From: Burkholderia cepacia
GTDB lineage: Bacteria; Pseudomonadota; Gammaproteobacteria; Burkholderiales; Burkholderiaceae
Assembly: GCF_001039005.1 (NCBI RefSeq)
Contig: NZ_LDWR01000021.1
Coordinates: forward strand, 248,001-312,000
Length of the DNA: 64,000 nt
Direction: 5' to 3'
Shown: positions 35,809-43,797 of the stretch, one piece after another
How positions within the stretch are numbered: the first letter of the stretch is position 1
How the letters are laid out: each line of letters begins with the position of its first letter
The notes under the pieces: model-generated
Told to the model about the DNA's origin: nothing
The model's database searches: none
The model's input: the letters and a program-made list of their open reading frames with translations, nothing else
Made by a program: the position numbers and the translations under genes

Positions 35809-36516
35809 TCAGGACGCGTCGCCCGGCGCGTCGACGTCGATCCCGAGTTCGCTGGCCATCCGCTGAACCAGCGCATTCAGACGCGCTACTTCATCCGCGA
35901 GGCGCTTCTGTTCGGCCTTCAGCGCCTCGAATTCGGAAGGCGGCACGGTGTCCGCGCCGCCGGCATCCGCGCTCGCGAAATCGGCCACGTTCACCTCGCC
36001 GCACATCAGGTGCATCCAGCGATTCTCGCGTGCACCCGGCGCACGCGGCAGCCGGATGACGAGCGCCTGCGTACGCGCCGCGAGTTCGTCGAGGAATGCC
36101 TCGACCGACGAGATATCCGCGAAGCCGTGCAGGCGCGCGCTGTTCAGGCGCAGCTCGGCGGCCGTCTGCGGGCCGCGCAGCAGCAGGATCGTCAGCAGCG
36201 CGATCGCCTGGCTCGGGATGCCGAGCACACGGTTCATGTTGTGCTCGAAACGCGGCACGCGGCTGCTGCTGCCCTCCATCACGAGGCTCAGGTGCTTCAG
36301 CCCGTCGAGCGCGGTCGTGACTTCATCCTCGCTGACGTTCATCACCGGCGCGCGCGCGGTCTTCTGGTTGCAGCCCGCGGTCAGCGCATTCAGCGACAGC
36401 GGGTAGGTGTCCGGCACCGTGTGCTGTTTCTCGACGAGCACACCGAGAATGCGGGCCTCGAGAGGCGTGAGTTCGCGAAGGGCGCGTGGCGTGGGCAGAT
36501 CCGGCGTGGTGTTCAT
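35809..36516 (-). CDS. YceH family protein (DUF480)
   Basis: 235 residues. The conserved core is LTPLEARILGVLVEKQHTVPD, YPLSLNALTAGCNQKTARAPV, then a second winged helix (LLRGPQTAAELRLNSARLHGF) and a C-terminal coiled coil (KAEQKRLADEVARLNALVQR). The two winged-helix folds suggest nucleic-acid or protein binding, but function is unknown across the family. The start MNTTPDLP fits the family. Stands alone. Confidence 0.92.
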   Translation of the reverse strand: MNTTPDLPTPRALRELTPLEARILGVLVEKQHTVPDTYPLSLNALTAGCNQKTARAPVMNVSEDEVTTALDGLKHLSLVMEGSSSRVPRFEHNMNRVLGIPSQAIALLTILLLRGPQTAAELRLNSARLHGFADISSVEAFLDELAARTQALVIRLPRAPGARENRWMHLMCGEVNVADFASADAGGADTVPPSEFEALKAEQKRLADEVARLNALVQRMASELGIDVDAPGDAS

Positions 36517-36914
36517 GATGGCGTCGCAGCGTGCAGCAGGTGGAGGGAAACGGTCGCCGCCCGTCCGGCATCGCGCACGGGCGAGCCATATGATAGCTCG
36601 CGACGCGCGGCCCGGCGCCGCTTGCCGCGCCGGCGCGCGCACTTGCCGCATCCGGCATTCGTCCAACGTATCGGCTGCCCGCGCCGCACGGCGATGCATG
36701 CACACCGCACCGCGGAATCGCCTTCCGCGCATACGGCGGCGTTTGCGCGACGCGCAGGCCGGCGCTACGATACGCGTTCACCCGGACATCCACGGCGCCG
36801 TGCGCGATCGTCTTCGCACGCCCGTACCACGCATCATCCGTCCCGCACGCACCGTCGCCGCCGCGCATGCGCGCCGCTCGTCGACACCCTTTACCTCTTC
36901 ACCGGTTCACTGCC
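36517..36914. other. Intergenic region, no features recognised
   Basis: 398 bp between the divergent yceH and SDR genes, GC-rich and Arg/Ala-rich in all frames. Apart from expected promoters I see no gene, repeat or hairpin that stands out. Confidence 0.5.
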
Positions 36915-37679
36915 ATGACTGCATCCTCATCCGCGCCGCACGTGCGCGCCATCGTCACCGGACACACACGCGGCCTCGGCGCATCGCTCGCCGAACAACT
37001 GCTGCTGGAAGGCATCGCCGTGCTCGGCGTGTCGCGCAGTCGCCATCCGTCGCTCGCATCGCAAGCCGGCGACCGTTGCGCCGAAGTCGAACTCGACCTG
37101 TCGGACGCATCGGCCGTCGCGACCTGGCTGGCCGGTGATACGCTGCGCCACTTCGTCGACGGCGCGTCGATCGTGCTGCTGTTCAACAACGCGGGCATCG
37201 TCGACCCGATCGGCCCGCTCGCCGCGCAGGACCCGGCGATCGTCGCTCGCGCCGTCGGCCTGAACGTCGCGGCGCCGCTGATGTTGTCGGCCGCGCTCGC
37301 GCAAGCGGCAGCCGCCACGACCGAATGCCGGATCCTGCACCTGTCGAGCGGCGCGGCGCGAAACGCGTATGCGGGCTGGAGCATCTACTGCGCGACCAAG
37401 GCCGCGCTCGATCACCATGCCCGCGCGGTCGCGCTCGACGCGAACCGCGCGCTGCGGATCTGCAGCGTCGCACCGGGCGTCATCGACACCGGCATGCAGG
37501 CGACGATCCGCTCGACCAGCGAAGACAACTTCCCGATGCGCGACAAATTCGACGAGTTGAAGTCGAGCGGCGCGCTCGCGACGCCCGAGGCGGCCGCGCG
37601 ACAGCTGATCGGTTATGCGCTGAGCGATGCGTTCGGCTCGGTGCCGACGGCCGACGTGCGGGAACTGCCGGGCAACTGA
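36915..37679 (+). CDS. Short-chain dehydrogenase/reductase
   Basis: 254 residues, classical SDR: TGHTRGLG (TGxxxGxG cofactor site), LLFNNAGIV (NNAG), the catalytic Ser in ILHLSSGAA, and YCATK (YxxxK). The layout with VDPIGPLAAQDP and SVAPGVIDTGMQ resembles sepiapterin-reductase-like and other NADP(H)-using SDRs. Substrate unknown. Ends only 13 bp from the convergent MOSC gene. Confidence 0.9.
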   Translation: MTASSSAPHVRAIVTGHTRGLGASLAEQLLLEGIAVLGVSRSRHPSLASQAGDRCAEVELDLSDASAVATWLAGDTLRHFVDGASIVLLFNNAGIVDPIGPLAAQDPAIVARAVGLNVAAPLMLSAALAQAAAATTECRILHLSSGAARNAYAGWSIYCATKAALDHHARAVALDANRALRICSVAPGVIDTGMQATIRSTSEDNFPMRDKFDELKSSGALATPEAAARQLIGYALSDAFGSVPTADVRELPGN

Positions 37680-37692
37680 GCCGCGCAGCGCG

Positions 37693-38397
37693 TCATCCTT
37701 CCAGCCGCTTCGTCCAGTCTTCGACCTGCCGCTCCGTCCGGCGCTTTTCCAGCATCTTGCGCCAGCCGGGCGGCAATATCGGCACGTCACACAGCGCATC
37801 GAGCGTGGCCATGTCGAGCGTGCGCCGGTACAGCACATCGAGCACCGTCGACAGCGGCCATTGCGGATACGGGCGCTCATCCAGCGCCAGCACATCGCCC
37901 GGCGCCACCCACCCTTCGTGCAGCACGCGGTAGTACCAGCCGGTCCGGCCGCTTTGCTGCACGAGCGCGGCCATCCGCGGATGATCGAAGCGTGCGTTGA
38001 GCTTCCAGCACGGCTGCCGCGACTGCGACACCTGAAGCACGGCGCCACCCAGCGTCAGCACATCGCCAACGCACACGTCGTGCTCGGTTACGCCAAGCGT
38101 CGACAGGTTCTCGCCGAACGCGCCGGGCAGCGCAAGCACGTCGCGCGCACCGATCTGCTCGGACCACCACGCATAGTGATCGTGCGCATAGTGGTGAACC
38201 GCCTTGTCGGGGCCGCCATGATGCCGCGCGTCGGCCTGCTCGTCGCCGGCGAAGCCGAGCGCGCCCAGCCACAGACGCGAGTCGACCGCGCGCTTGTCGA
38301 TCGCGCTCGCGTGCGGCGAGCCGGCCAGCGGCCGGCTCGTGCCGATCCGCACCGCGCCGATGGTGGCCGCGATCGCCGGCCGTGTGCCATCGCTCAT
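37693..38397 (-). CDS. MOSC-domain protein (YiiM-like)
   Basis: 234 residues. The MOSC core is visible: DEQADARHHGGPDKAVHHYAH, PGAFGENLSTLGVTEHDVCVGD, and SQSRQPCWKLNARF with the conserved Cys, plus a YiiM-type C-terminal extension (GRTGWYYRVLHEGWVAPGD). E. coli YiiM, with molybdenum cofactor, reduces N-hydroxylated substrates such as 6-hydroxylaminopurine. The start overlaps the stop of the DapA-like gene by 4 bp, so it is the third gene of the aldolase operon. Confidence 0.88.
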   Translation of the reverse strand: MSDGTRPAIAATIGAVRIGTSRPLAGSPHASAIDKRAVDSRLWLGALGFAGDEQADARHHGGPDKAVHHYAHDHYAWWSEQIGARDVLALPGAFGENLSTLGVTEHDVCVGDVLTLGGAVLQVSQSRQPCWKLNARFDHPRMAALVQQSGRTGWYYRVLHEGWVAPGDVLALDERPYPQWPLSTVLDVLYRRTLDMATLDALCDVPILPPGWRKMLEKRRTERQVEDWTKRLEG

Positions 38398-39290
38398 GCC
38401 GTCACACGGTCCGGCAGTGCCGCAAGCAGGCGTTCGAGCTCGCGCGTGCGTGCGTCGCCGAGCGGCAGCAGCGGCTTGCGCGGTTCGCCGACGTCGAAGC
38501 CGCGCAGCCGCAACCCGGCCTTCACGGTCACCGGCAACCCGCCGTTGACGATGAACTGCAGCAACGGCAATTGCGCGTGAAAAACCGCCCTGGCGCGCGC
38601 CAGGTCGCCCGCGCGCATCGCGTCGACCAGCGCGAGCGGCAACGCCGCGTTCAGGTTCGGCGCGGCCGTACACCATCCGGCTGCGCCCGCGGCCAACGCG
38701 GCGAGCGCCATCGGATTGCTGCCGTTGTAGAACGGAATCGCGCCATCGCTCAACTGCGCGAGCCGGTGCATCCGCCCGATGTCGCCGGTGCTCTCCTTGA
38801 CCATCGTCACGTTGTCGACGGTCCTGCAGATCGTCGCGATCAGGTCGGGCGACATGTCGACGCCGCTCGTCGCCGGGTTGTTGTACAGCATCACGGGAAT
38901 GCCGATGGCGTCGCCGATCGCGCGATAGTGCGCGACGATCTCGTCGTTGCCGAGCTTCCAGTACGACACCGGCAGCACCATCACCGCATCGGCGCCGGCC
39001 TGTTCGGCGAAGCGCGCGCGGCGCACCGCACCGGCCGTGGTGAGATCGGAGATGCCGACGACGGTCGGCACGCGCCGCCGCACCGCGCGAATCGACGCGG
39101 TGGCGACCGCCTCCCATTCGTCGTCGGACAGGTAGGCGCTCTCGCCGGTACTGCCCAGCGGCGCGATCGCGTGGACGCCGTCGGCGATCAGGCGCTCGAT
39201 CAGCGCGTCGAGCGCGTTCAGGTCGACGCCGCCGTCGGCGGAGAACGGCGTGACCGGGTAAGCAATGATGCCTTGCAGCAGGATAGACAC
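38394..39290 (-). CDS. Dihydrodipicolinate synthase-family lyase/aldolase (not DapA proper)
   Basis: 298-residue TIM-barrel of the DHDPS/NAL family. The Schiff-base Lys is in MVKESTGD and the supporting Tyr in VMLYNNPATSG. The phosphate-like loop reads PLGSTGE. Authentic DHDPS has an Arg after the YN-P segment (as in YNVPSRTG) to bind aspartate semialdehyde. Here it is NPATSG, so a different 2-oxo acid or sugar-acid substrate is expected. Lies 50 bp downstream of the class II aldolase gene and overlaps the MOSC gene. Confidence 0.85.
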   Translation of the reverse strand: MSILLQGIIAYPVTPFSADGGVDLNALDALIERLIADGVHAIAPLGSTGESAYLSDDEWEAVATASIRAVRRRVPTVVGISDLTTAGAVRRARFAEQAGADAVMVLPVSYWKLGNDEIVAHYRAIGDAIGIPVMLYNNPATSGVDMSPDLIATICRTVDNVTMVKESTGDIGRMHRLAQLSDGAIPFYNGSNPMALAALAAGAAGWCTAAPNLNAALPLALVDAMRAGDLARARAVFHAQLPLLQFIVNGGLPVTVKAGLRLRGFDVGEPRKPLLPLGDARTRELERLLAALPDRVTA

Positions 39291-39340
39291 GATGCGTATT
39301 CCTCAATGATGGGCGGACGTGGCAGAAGCGATCCGCGCGC

Positions 39341-40123
39341 TCATGCGATGCAGTCTCGATGCGTGCGCAATGCGCGGCGCGCGTAGTACGCGAACGTCAC
39401 GGCGTCGCGCTTCGGCGTCGAAATCCAGTCGTGCGCTTCACGCGCCAGCGCCGGCGGAACCGGCCGGATCTCGCCGGCCGACATCGCGAGCAGCTGCAGC
39501 TTCGCGGCCCGCTCGATCAGCAACGCGAGCATGCACGCTTCCTCGATCGTCTTGCCGACCACGAGCTGGCCGTGATGCGACAGCAGGATTGCGCGCTTGT
39601 CGCCCAGCGCCTTCGAGATGATCTCGCCTTCCTCGTTGCCGACCGGCACGCCGGGCCAGTCCTTCAGGAACGCGCAATCGTCGTAGAGCGGGCAGGTGTC
39701 CATATGCGACACGACGAGCGGCTGCTCGAGCATCGACAGCGCCGCGACGTGCGCCGGATGCGTATGGATGATGCAGTTCACGTCCGGGCGCTCGCGATAG
39801 ATCCACGTGTGGAACCGGTTGGCCGGATTCGGGATGCCTTCGCCGTCGACGACGTCGAGATCCTCGTTGACGCGCAGCAGGTTCGCGGCCGAAATCTCGT
39901 CGAAGCCGAACCCGAGCCGCTGCGTGTAGTACGTGCCGGCGTCGTCCGCACGGCAGGTAATCTGCCCGGCCAGGCCGGAGTCGTGACCGGCGTCGAACAG
40001 GATCCGGCACGTGAGCGCGACCTTCTGCCGCGCGGACCAGCCGCTGTCGCTCACCTCGTTGTCAAGACGCCGCTCCGCCAGCGCAACCAGCGCCTCCTTC
40101 GTCAACTTCAGCGTTTCCGCCAT
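39341..40123 (-). CDS. Class II aldolase/adducin-family protein
   Basis: 260 residues with the metal-binding motifs of this family: CIIHTHPAHVAALS (HxH) and LLSHHGQLVVG (HHG), after an N-terminal part containing LAGQITCRADDAGTYYTQ. Members cleave sugar phosphates or decarboxylate or dehydrate small acids using Zn2+ or similar metals. The precise reaction is not evident. Starts MAETLKLTKEA. First gene of a three-gene operon (aldolase, DapA-like, MOSC), divergent from an XRE-cupin regulator across a perfect palindrome. Confidence 0.88.
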   Translation of the reverse strand: MAETLKLTKEALVALAERRLDNEVSDSGWSARQKVALTCRILFDAGHDSGLAGQITCRADDAGTYYTQRLGFGFDEISAANLLRVNEDLDVVDGEGIPNPANRFHTWIYRERPDVNCIIHTHPAHVAALSMLEQPLVVSHMDTCPLYDDCAFLKDWPGVPVGNEEGEIISKALGDKRAILLSHHGQLVVGKTIEEACMLALLIERAAKLQLLAMSAGEIRPVPPALAREAHDWISTPKRDAVTFAYYARRALRTHRDCIA

Positions 40124-40211
40124 GTTCGCCTCCTGAATGGGTCGGATGTGTCGCATCGTCCGCAGCCGTTTCGCGAGGATTCGCGCCAGGCTGTGACACA
40201 TGATCCATTAT

Positions 40212-40228
40212 ATGACACACAGTGTCAT
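40212..40228. promoter_or_regulatory. Palindromic operator between the aldolase operon and its XRE-cupin regulator
   Basis: ATGACACACAGTGTCAT: 7-bp perfect arms around ACA, 39 bp before the regulator start and about 90 bp before the aldolase start. A lone half-site TGACAC lies at 40194. Strong candidate for the regulator's own operator. Confidence 0.7.
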
Positions 40229-40266
40229 GCGTTACAATCGGTTTTTCGAAGGACACCCGGCGCCCC

Positions 40267-40809
40267 ATGACGATTCGCCTGAAGCTGCTCAGAAAACAAA
40301 AGGGCTGGACGCTCGACGTGCTGGCCGACGAGACCGGCCTCACCAAGAGCTATCTGTCGAAAGTCGAGCGCGGCCTGAGCGTGCCGTCGATCGCAGTCGC
40401 GCTGAAGCTGTCGAAGGCACTGAATGTCGATGTCGAGCAGTTGTTCTCGGAAAGTCACAATCGCGAGCTGATCACGGTCACGCGCGCCGGCGAGCGCACG
40501 GCCATGGGCGCGGCGGCCGACAGCCACGCACACCGCTTCGAAAGCATCGCGGCCGGCGTCGCACCGAAGAAGATGCTGCCGTTCGTCGTGCATCCACCGC
40601 ACGAATTCGTCGCGTCGACGTTCCGCGAGCACGAGGGTGAAGAATTCCTGTTCGTACACAAAGGGCGCGTCGAAATCGAATTTCCGAACGAGACGGTGCA
40701 ACTCAAGACCGGCGATTCAGTCTATTTCAACGCACTCATCCCGCACCGCACGCGCAGCCTCGGCACCGCGCAGGCGGAGATCCTGGTCATCGTCAGTCAC
40801 GACGACTAG
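40267..40809 (+). CDS. XRE-family regulator with cupin domain, divergent from the aldolase operon
   Basis: 180 residues. The N-terminal helix-turn-helix is LRKQKGWTLDVLADETGLTK then SYLSKVERGLSVPSIAVALK. A C-terminal cupin_2 domain follows (HEGEEFLFVHKGRVEIEF, LKTGDSVYFNALIPHRTRSLG). Likely senses an intermediate of the divergent aldolase pathway and controls it through the TGACAC palindrome. Start MTIRLKLLRK is preferred over an ATG 15 codons upstream that lies in the operator region. Confidence 0.9.
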   Translation: MTIRLKLLRKQKGWTLDVLADETGLTKSYLSKVERGLSVPSIAVALKLSKALNVDVEQLFSESHNRELITVTRAGERTAMGAAADSHAHRFESIAAGVAPKKMLPFVVHPPHEFVASTFREHEGEEFLFVHKGRVEIEFPNETVQLKTGDSVYFNALIPHRTRSLGTAQAEILVIVSHDD

Positions 40810-40840
40810 ACTCGTCACTTCTTCGCGCAAGGATCCCCCG

Positions 40841-41578
40841 ATGGTCACGAAGGCCACCGCACCGTTCCAGCAGATCAAGACGCTCGTTCGCCAGAACGTC
40901 GAATCGGGCGACTGGCGCCCCGGGGATCGCATTCCGTCCGAGCTCGATCTCGCCGCGCAGTTCAGCGTTGCACGCATGACGGTCAACCGCGCGCTGCGCG
41001 AGCTGACCGAGGAAGGCGTGCTGAAACGCATCGCGGGCGTCGGCACCTTCGTCGCCGAGGTGAAGCCGCAGTCGAACCTGCTGATGATCGCGCACATCCG
41101 CGACGAAATCCGCGCGCGCGGGCACGAGTATCGCTGCCGCGTGCTCAGCCAGTCGAGCGAGCCCGCATCGTTCGACGTCGCGGCCGCGTTCGGCCTGCCG
41201 GTCAACACGCCGGTGTTTCATGTGGTCTGCGTGCATGAAGAAAACGGCCGCCCGATCCAGCTCGAGGACCGCTACGTGAACCCGGCCGCCGCGCCCGGTT
41301 TCATCGATCAGGATTTCCAGATCGAGCCGCCGTCCGAATACCTGTACAACAACGTGTCGCACTACGAACTGGAAATCGAGCACGTCGTCGACGCGTCGCT
41401 GCCGACCGGCGAGCAGGCGCGGCTGCTCGACATGCGCGCCGACGAGCCGTGCCTCACGCTCACGCGCCGCACCTGGACGAACGGGCTGCCCGTCACGTTC
41501 GTGCATTTCCTGCATCCGGGCAACCGCTACCGGCTCGGCTCGCGCTTCAAGCCGGGCGCCGGGCGCCACCCGACCTGA
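40841..41578 (+). CDS. GntR/HutC-family regulator with UTRA domain
   Basis: 245 residues. The winged helix covers about residues 5-75 (WRPGDRIPSELDLAAQFSVA, RMTVNRALRELTEEGVLKR). The UTRA effector domain follows (SEPASFDVAAAFGLPVNTPV, LYNNVSHYELEIEHVVDASL) and ends LRRTWTNG-like with VTFVHFLHPG. The wording MTVNRALREL and the HFLHPGNRYRL end are close to HutC, repressor of histidine utilisation, but no hut genes are here, so another amino-acid-type effector is possible. 31 bp after the XRE-cupin gene on the same strand. Confidence 0.88.
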   Translation: MVTKATAPFQQIKTLVRQNVESGDWRPGDRIPSELDLAAQFSVARMTVNRALRELTEEGVLKRIAGVGTFVAEVKPQSNLLMIAHIRDEIRARGHEYRCRVLSQSSEPASFDVAAAFGLPVNTPVFHVVCVHEENGRPIQLEDRYVNPAAAPGFIDQDFQIEPPSEYLYNNVSHYELEIEHVVDASLPTGEQARLLDMRADEPCLTLTRRTWTNGLPVTFVHFLHPGNRYRLGSRFKPGAGRHPT

Positions 41579-41602
41579 ACCTTCATCGCGCGCATCATTG
41601 CG

Positions 41603-41637
41603 CACGGCGGCCGTTTCATGCCGAAACGGCCGCCGTG
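41603..41637. terminator. Bidirectional hairpin between GntR and PhyH genes
   Basis: ACGGCGGCCGTTTC and GAAACGGCCGCCGT, 14-bp perfect arms (15 with the flanking C-G) and loop ATGCC, between convergent genes. No long T-run. Confidence 0.72.
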
Positions 41638-41654
41638 TTCGCGACCCGCGCCGG

Positions 41655-42503
41655 TCAGATCGCGCCGGCCTGCCCCTCCCCACGCGACCACACGACCGGA
41701 AACAACGGGTGGTCGAGCGGCGCGCCGTCGGGCAGTTGATCCGCGAGCCCGGGGAACTCGGGCGACGTTTTCCAGCGGCGCGGCGCGTGACGGACATCGT
41801 CGCCGACGAAGCGGATCGAGAATGCGCGCCGGCGGTTCTGCGTGCCACCCGACGCATGCAGCGTGAGCATCCGGAAGCACACCATGTCGCCAGGCTCGAG
41901 CGCCCAGTGGCGGATCGGAAACGCCGCGCGGTCGGCTTCGATATCGGGGAGGTCCGCGAGGCTGCCTTCCGGGAACCACTTCGCTTCCTTGTCCATGAAC
42001 GTGCGCGGCATCAGCCACGGCCCGAGATGCGAACCCGCGACAAATTCCAGCGTCGATTCGAGCGGCACCGGATCGACCGGAATCCACATGCTGACGTTGT
42101 CGTCGCCTTCGATGTTGTAGTACGGCTGGTCCTGGTGCCACGGCGTGCGCTGCCGCGTACCGGGCTCCTTCACGAGCAGGTGGTCGTGATGCAGCCGCAC
42201 GTGCTCCGTACCCATCAGCGCGGCGGCCACCGACGGCGCCGGCGAGCGCACGATGAAGTCGCGATACGCGTCGTTGTGCTGCCAGTTGCAGAAATCCTCG
42301 AAGAACCAGCCCGGATCGTCGGGCCGGCTCGCGACTTTCGCGCGCTCGCTCGGCTGCGCGAGATTCGTGTCGATGCCGGCGCGGAGCGCGGCCACTTCGT
42401 CGGGCGAGAAAATGCCCTTGATGCAGACTGCGCCTTCCTCGCGGAACGCGGCGATCAGTTCGGGCGTCACGGCTTTCGCGACGCGATCCTGGATACTCGT
42501 CAT
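41655..42503 (-). CDS. Phytanoyl-CoA dioxygenase (PhyH) family Fe(II)/2-oxoglutarate oxygenase
   Basis: 282 residues. The Fe ligands of the cupin fold are visible as HQD in PWHQDQPYYNI (HxD) and the later His in MLTLHASGGTQNRRRAFSIR, where the Arg should bind 2-oxoglutarate. Such enzymes hydroxylate small molecules, including amino acids (ectoine, proline-like compounds). It lies 31 bp downstream of a solute-binding protein gene in the same operon, which suggests its substrate is the imported compound. Start at MTSIQDRVAKAV. An ATG nine codons upstream is less likely. Confidence 0.88.
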   Translation of the reverse strand: MTSIQDRVAKAVTPELIAAFREEGAVCIKGIFSPDEVAALRAGIDTNLAQPSERAKVASRPDDPGWFFEDFCNWQHNDAYRDFIVRSPAPSVAAALMGTEHVRLHHDHLLVKEPGTRQRTPWHQDQPYYNIEGDDNVSMWIPVDPVPLESTLEFVAGSHLGPWLMPRTFMDKEAKWFPEGSLADLPDIEADRAAFPIRHWALEPGDMVCFRMLTLHASGGTQNRRRAFSIRFVGDDVRHAPRRWKTSPEFPGLADQLPDGAPLDHPLFPVVWSRGEGQAGAI

Positions 42504-42534
42504 GGTGTGCCTGTCGGATGAATGAATCACGGGG

Positions 42535-43335
42535 TCACGGTGCGGCGGTCAGCTGCTTCGCGCCGTAGATGTCGAAGTCGAAGTATTTCGCGGCGATCTT
42601 CTGGTACGTGCCGTTCGCGCGGATCGCGACGATCGCGTCGTTCAGCCGCTTCTTCATGTCGGCGTCGCCCTTGCGCAGCCCCATCGCGACGCCATAGCCG
42701 GTGATCCGCACGTCGGTCACGTCGGGGCCCGCGAACGCGTAGCCCTTGCCGCGCGGCGTCTTCAGGAACGAGTAGCCGGCCTGCGTCTTGTCCTGGAAGG
42801 TCGCGTCGAGGCGGCCGTTGACGAGATCCTGGTACACCTGGTCCTGGTTCTGATACGAAACGATCGTCACGCCCTTGGTCGCCCATTCGGCCTTCGCGTA
42901 CGCCTCCTGCGTCGTGCCCTGGTCGATCCCGATGCGCTTGCCCGCGAGCGACGCCGCGGTCGGCAGCAGCTTCGAGCCGGCCGGCGCGACCAGCGCGCCC
43001 GGCGACGCGTACAGCTTGTTCGAGAAGTCGATCTGCTTGAGCCGCTCGTCGGTGGCCGTCATCGCGGACATGATCACGTCGAACTTGCGCGCGCGCAGCG
43101 CCGGAATCATCCCGTCGAAACCCTGCTCGACCCACACGCACTTCGCATGCAGTTCCTCGCAGATCGCATTGCGCAGGTCGATGTCGAAACCGGCGAGCGA
43201 GCCGTCGGGCTGCTTCGCCTCGAACGGCGGATACGTGGGATCGATGCCCCAGCGGATCGTCGACGTGTCCTGCGCGAACGACACGAGCGGCGCGAACGCC
43301 AGCGCGGTAACGAAGAGCTTTGCAGTGCGGTTCAT
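42535..43335 (-). CDS. Amino-acid ABC transporter substrate-binding protein (family 3)
   Basis: 266 residues with a 22-residue signal peptide (ending PLVSFA). Family 3 signature: IRWGIDPTYPPFEAKQPDGS, GFDIDLRNAICEEL, and QGFDGMIPALRARKFDVIMS. Similar to Lys/Arg/ornithine/His-binding proteins (ArgT/HisJ type). No permease or ATPase genes accompany it here, so it must use transporter parts encoded elsewhere. First gene of the SBP-PhyH operon. Upstream lie a GTCTAGAC motif and a palindrome. Confidence 0.9.
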   Translation of the reverse strand: MNRTAKLFVTALAFAPLVSFAQDTSTIRWGIDPTYPPFEAKQPDGSLAGFDIDLRNAICEELHAKCVWVEQGFDGMIPALRARKFDVIMSAMTATDERLKQIDFSNKLYASPGALVAPAGSKLLPTAASLAGKRIGIDQGTTQEAYAKAEWATKGVTIVSYQNQDQVYQDLVNGRLDATFQDKTQAGYSFLKTPRGKGYAFAGPDVTDVRITGYGVAMGLRKGDADMKKRLNDAIVAIRANGTYQKIAAKYFDFDIYGAKQLTAAP

Positions 43336-43452
43336 GGCGGGTCCTTGAAAGTCTCGACGTGGCGGGCGACCGCCGGCGTCCGGTGGATGGCGCCGCGCCG
43401 GGATGCCGGCGCGGTGCGCGGAAGACGGGGACTTCGATGAAACTGCGTTGCA

Positions 43453-43477
43453 GTCTAGACCGCTCAATTTTTGAGCG
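43453..43477. promoter_or_regulatory. GTCTAGAC motif and palindrome upstream of the SBP-PhyH operon
   Basis: GTCTAGAC (43453-43460) fits the GTnTAnAC core bound by many HutC-type GntR proteins, and it abuts a second palindrome CGCTCAA-TTT-TTGAGCG (43461-43477). About 120-140 bp before the SBP start. Confidence 0.55.
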
Positions 43478-43601
43478 CAAGCGGGAGAAGACGGAGTGAA
43501 CCGATTGACGTTCGAAGGGAGTCGAGAAAAAGGGATGGCGCTTGAAACAAGCCTGTATAGCGGTGATTTACGTGGTTTTCGGGTGTTTACCCTGCGCGAT
43601 G

Positions 43602-43626
43602 CACGCTCGCCACAGAGCGTGTTTTT
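43602..43626 (+). terminator. Orphan intrinsic terminator (candidate sRNA 3' end)
   Basis: CACGCTC, loop GCCACA, GAGCGTG, then TTTTT on the plus strand. No plus-strand gene precedes it: the upstream gene is on the minus strand and starts at 43335. Confidence 0.65.
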
Positions 43627-43744
43627 CCTGATATCCGGCGAGCAACGATGTCTATACGGGTGTCGTTTGGTCTCGCTCCGGTGATATTGCCAATGCGTAC
43701 TATACCGCTCCAGCGATCGCACGGAGGCAATGGCTCACCCAAAT

Positions 43745-43764
43745 ATGTAAGATATACCTTACAT
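43745..43764. promoter_or_regulatory. Palindrome upstream of the orphan XRE gene
   Basis: ATGTAAG-ATATAC-CTTACAT, 7-bp perfect arms, centred about 43 bp before the start codon. Fits autoregulation by an antitoxin-like XRE protein. Confidence 0.6.
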
Positions 43765-43797
43765 GCAAGAGCGCCGAACCCACGCCGGGAGGTCAAC

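Larger units (their letters stand above)
43336..43797. other. Intergenic region with operator candidates and an orphan terminator
   Basis: About 460 bp of lower GC than its surroundings. It contains GTCTAGAC plus an adjacent palindrome (43453-43477), a Rho-independent terminator at 43602-43626, and a palindrome before the XRE gene (43745-43764). A 62-codon GTG-started frame (43496-43684) runs through the terminator and is not credible as a gene. Confidence 0.6.

Noticed and set aside
43496..43684. 62-codon GTG-started frame in the region before the XRE gene
   Set aside because: It runs straight through an intrinsic terminator on the same strand and has no recognisable family.
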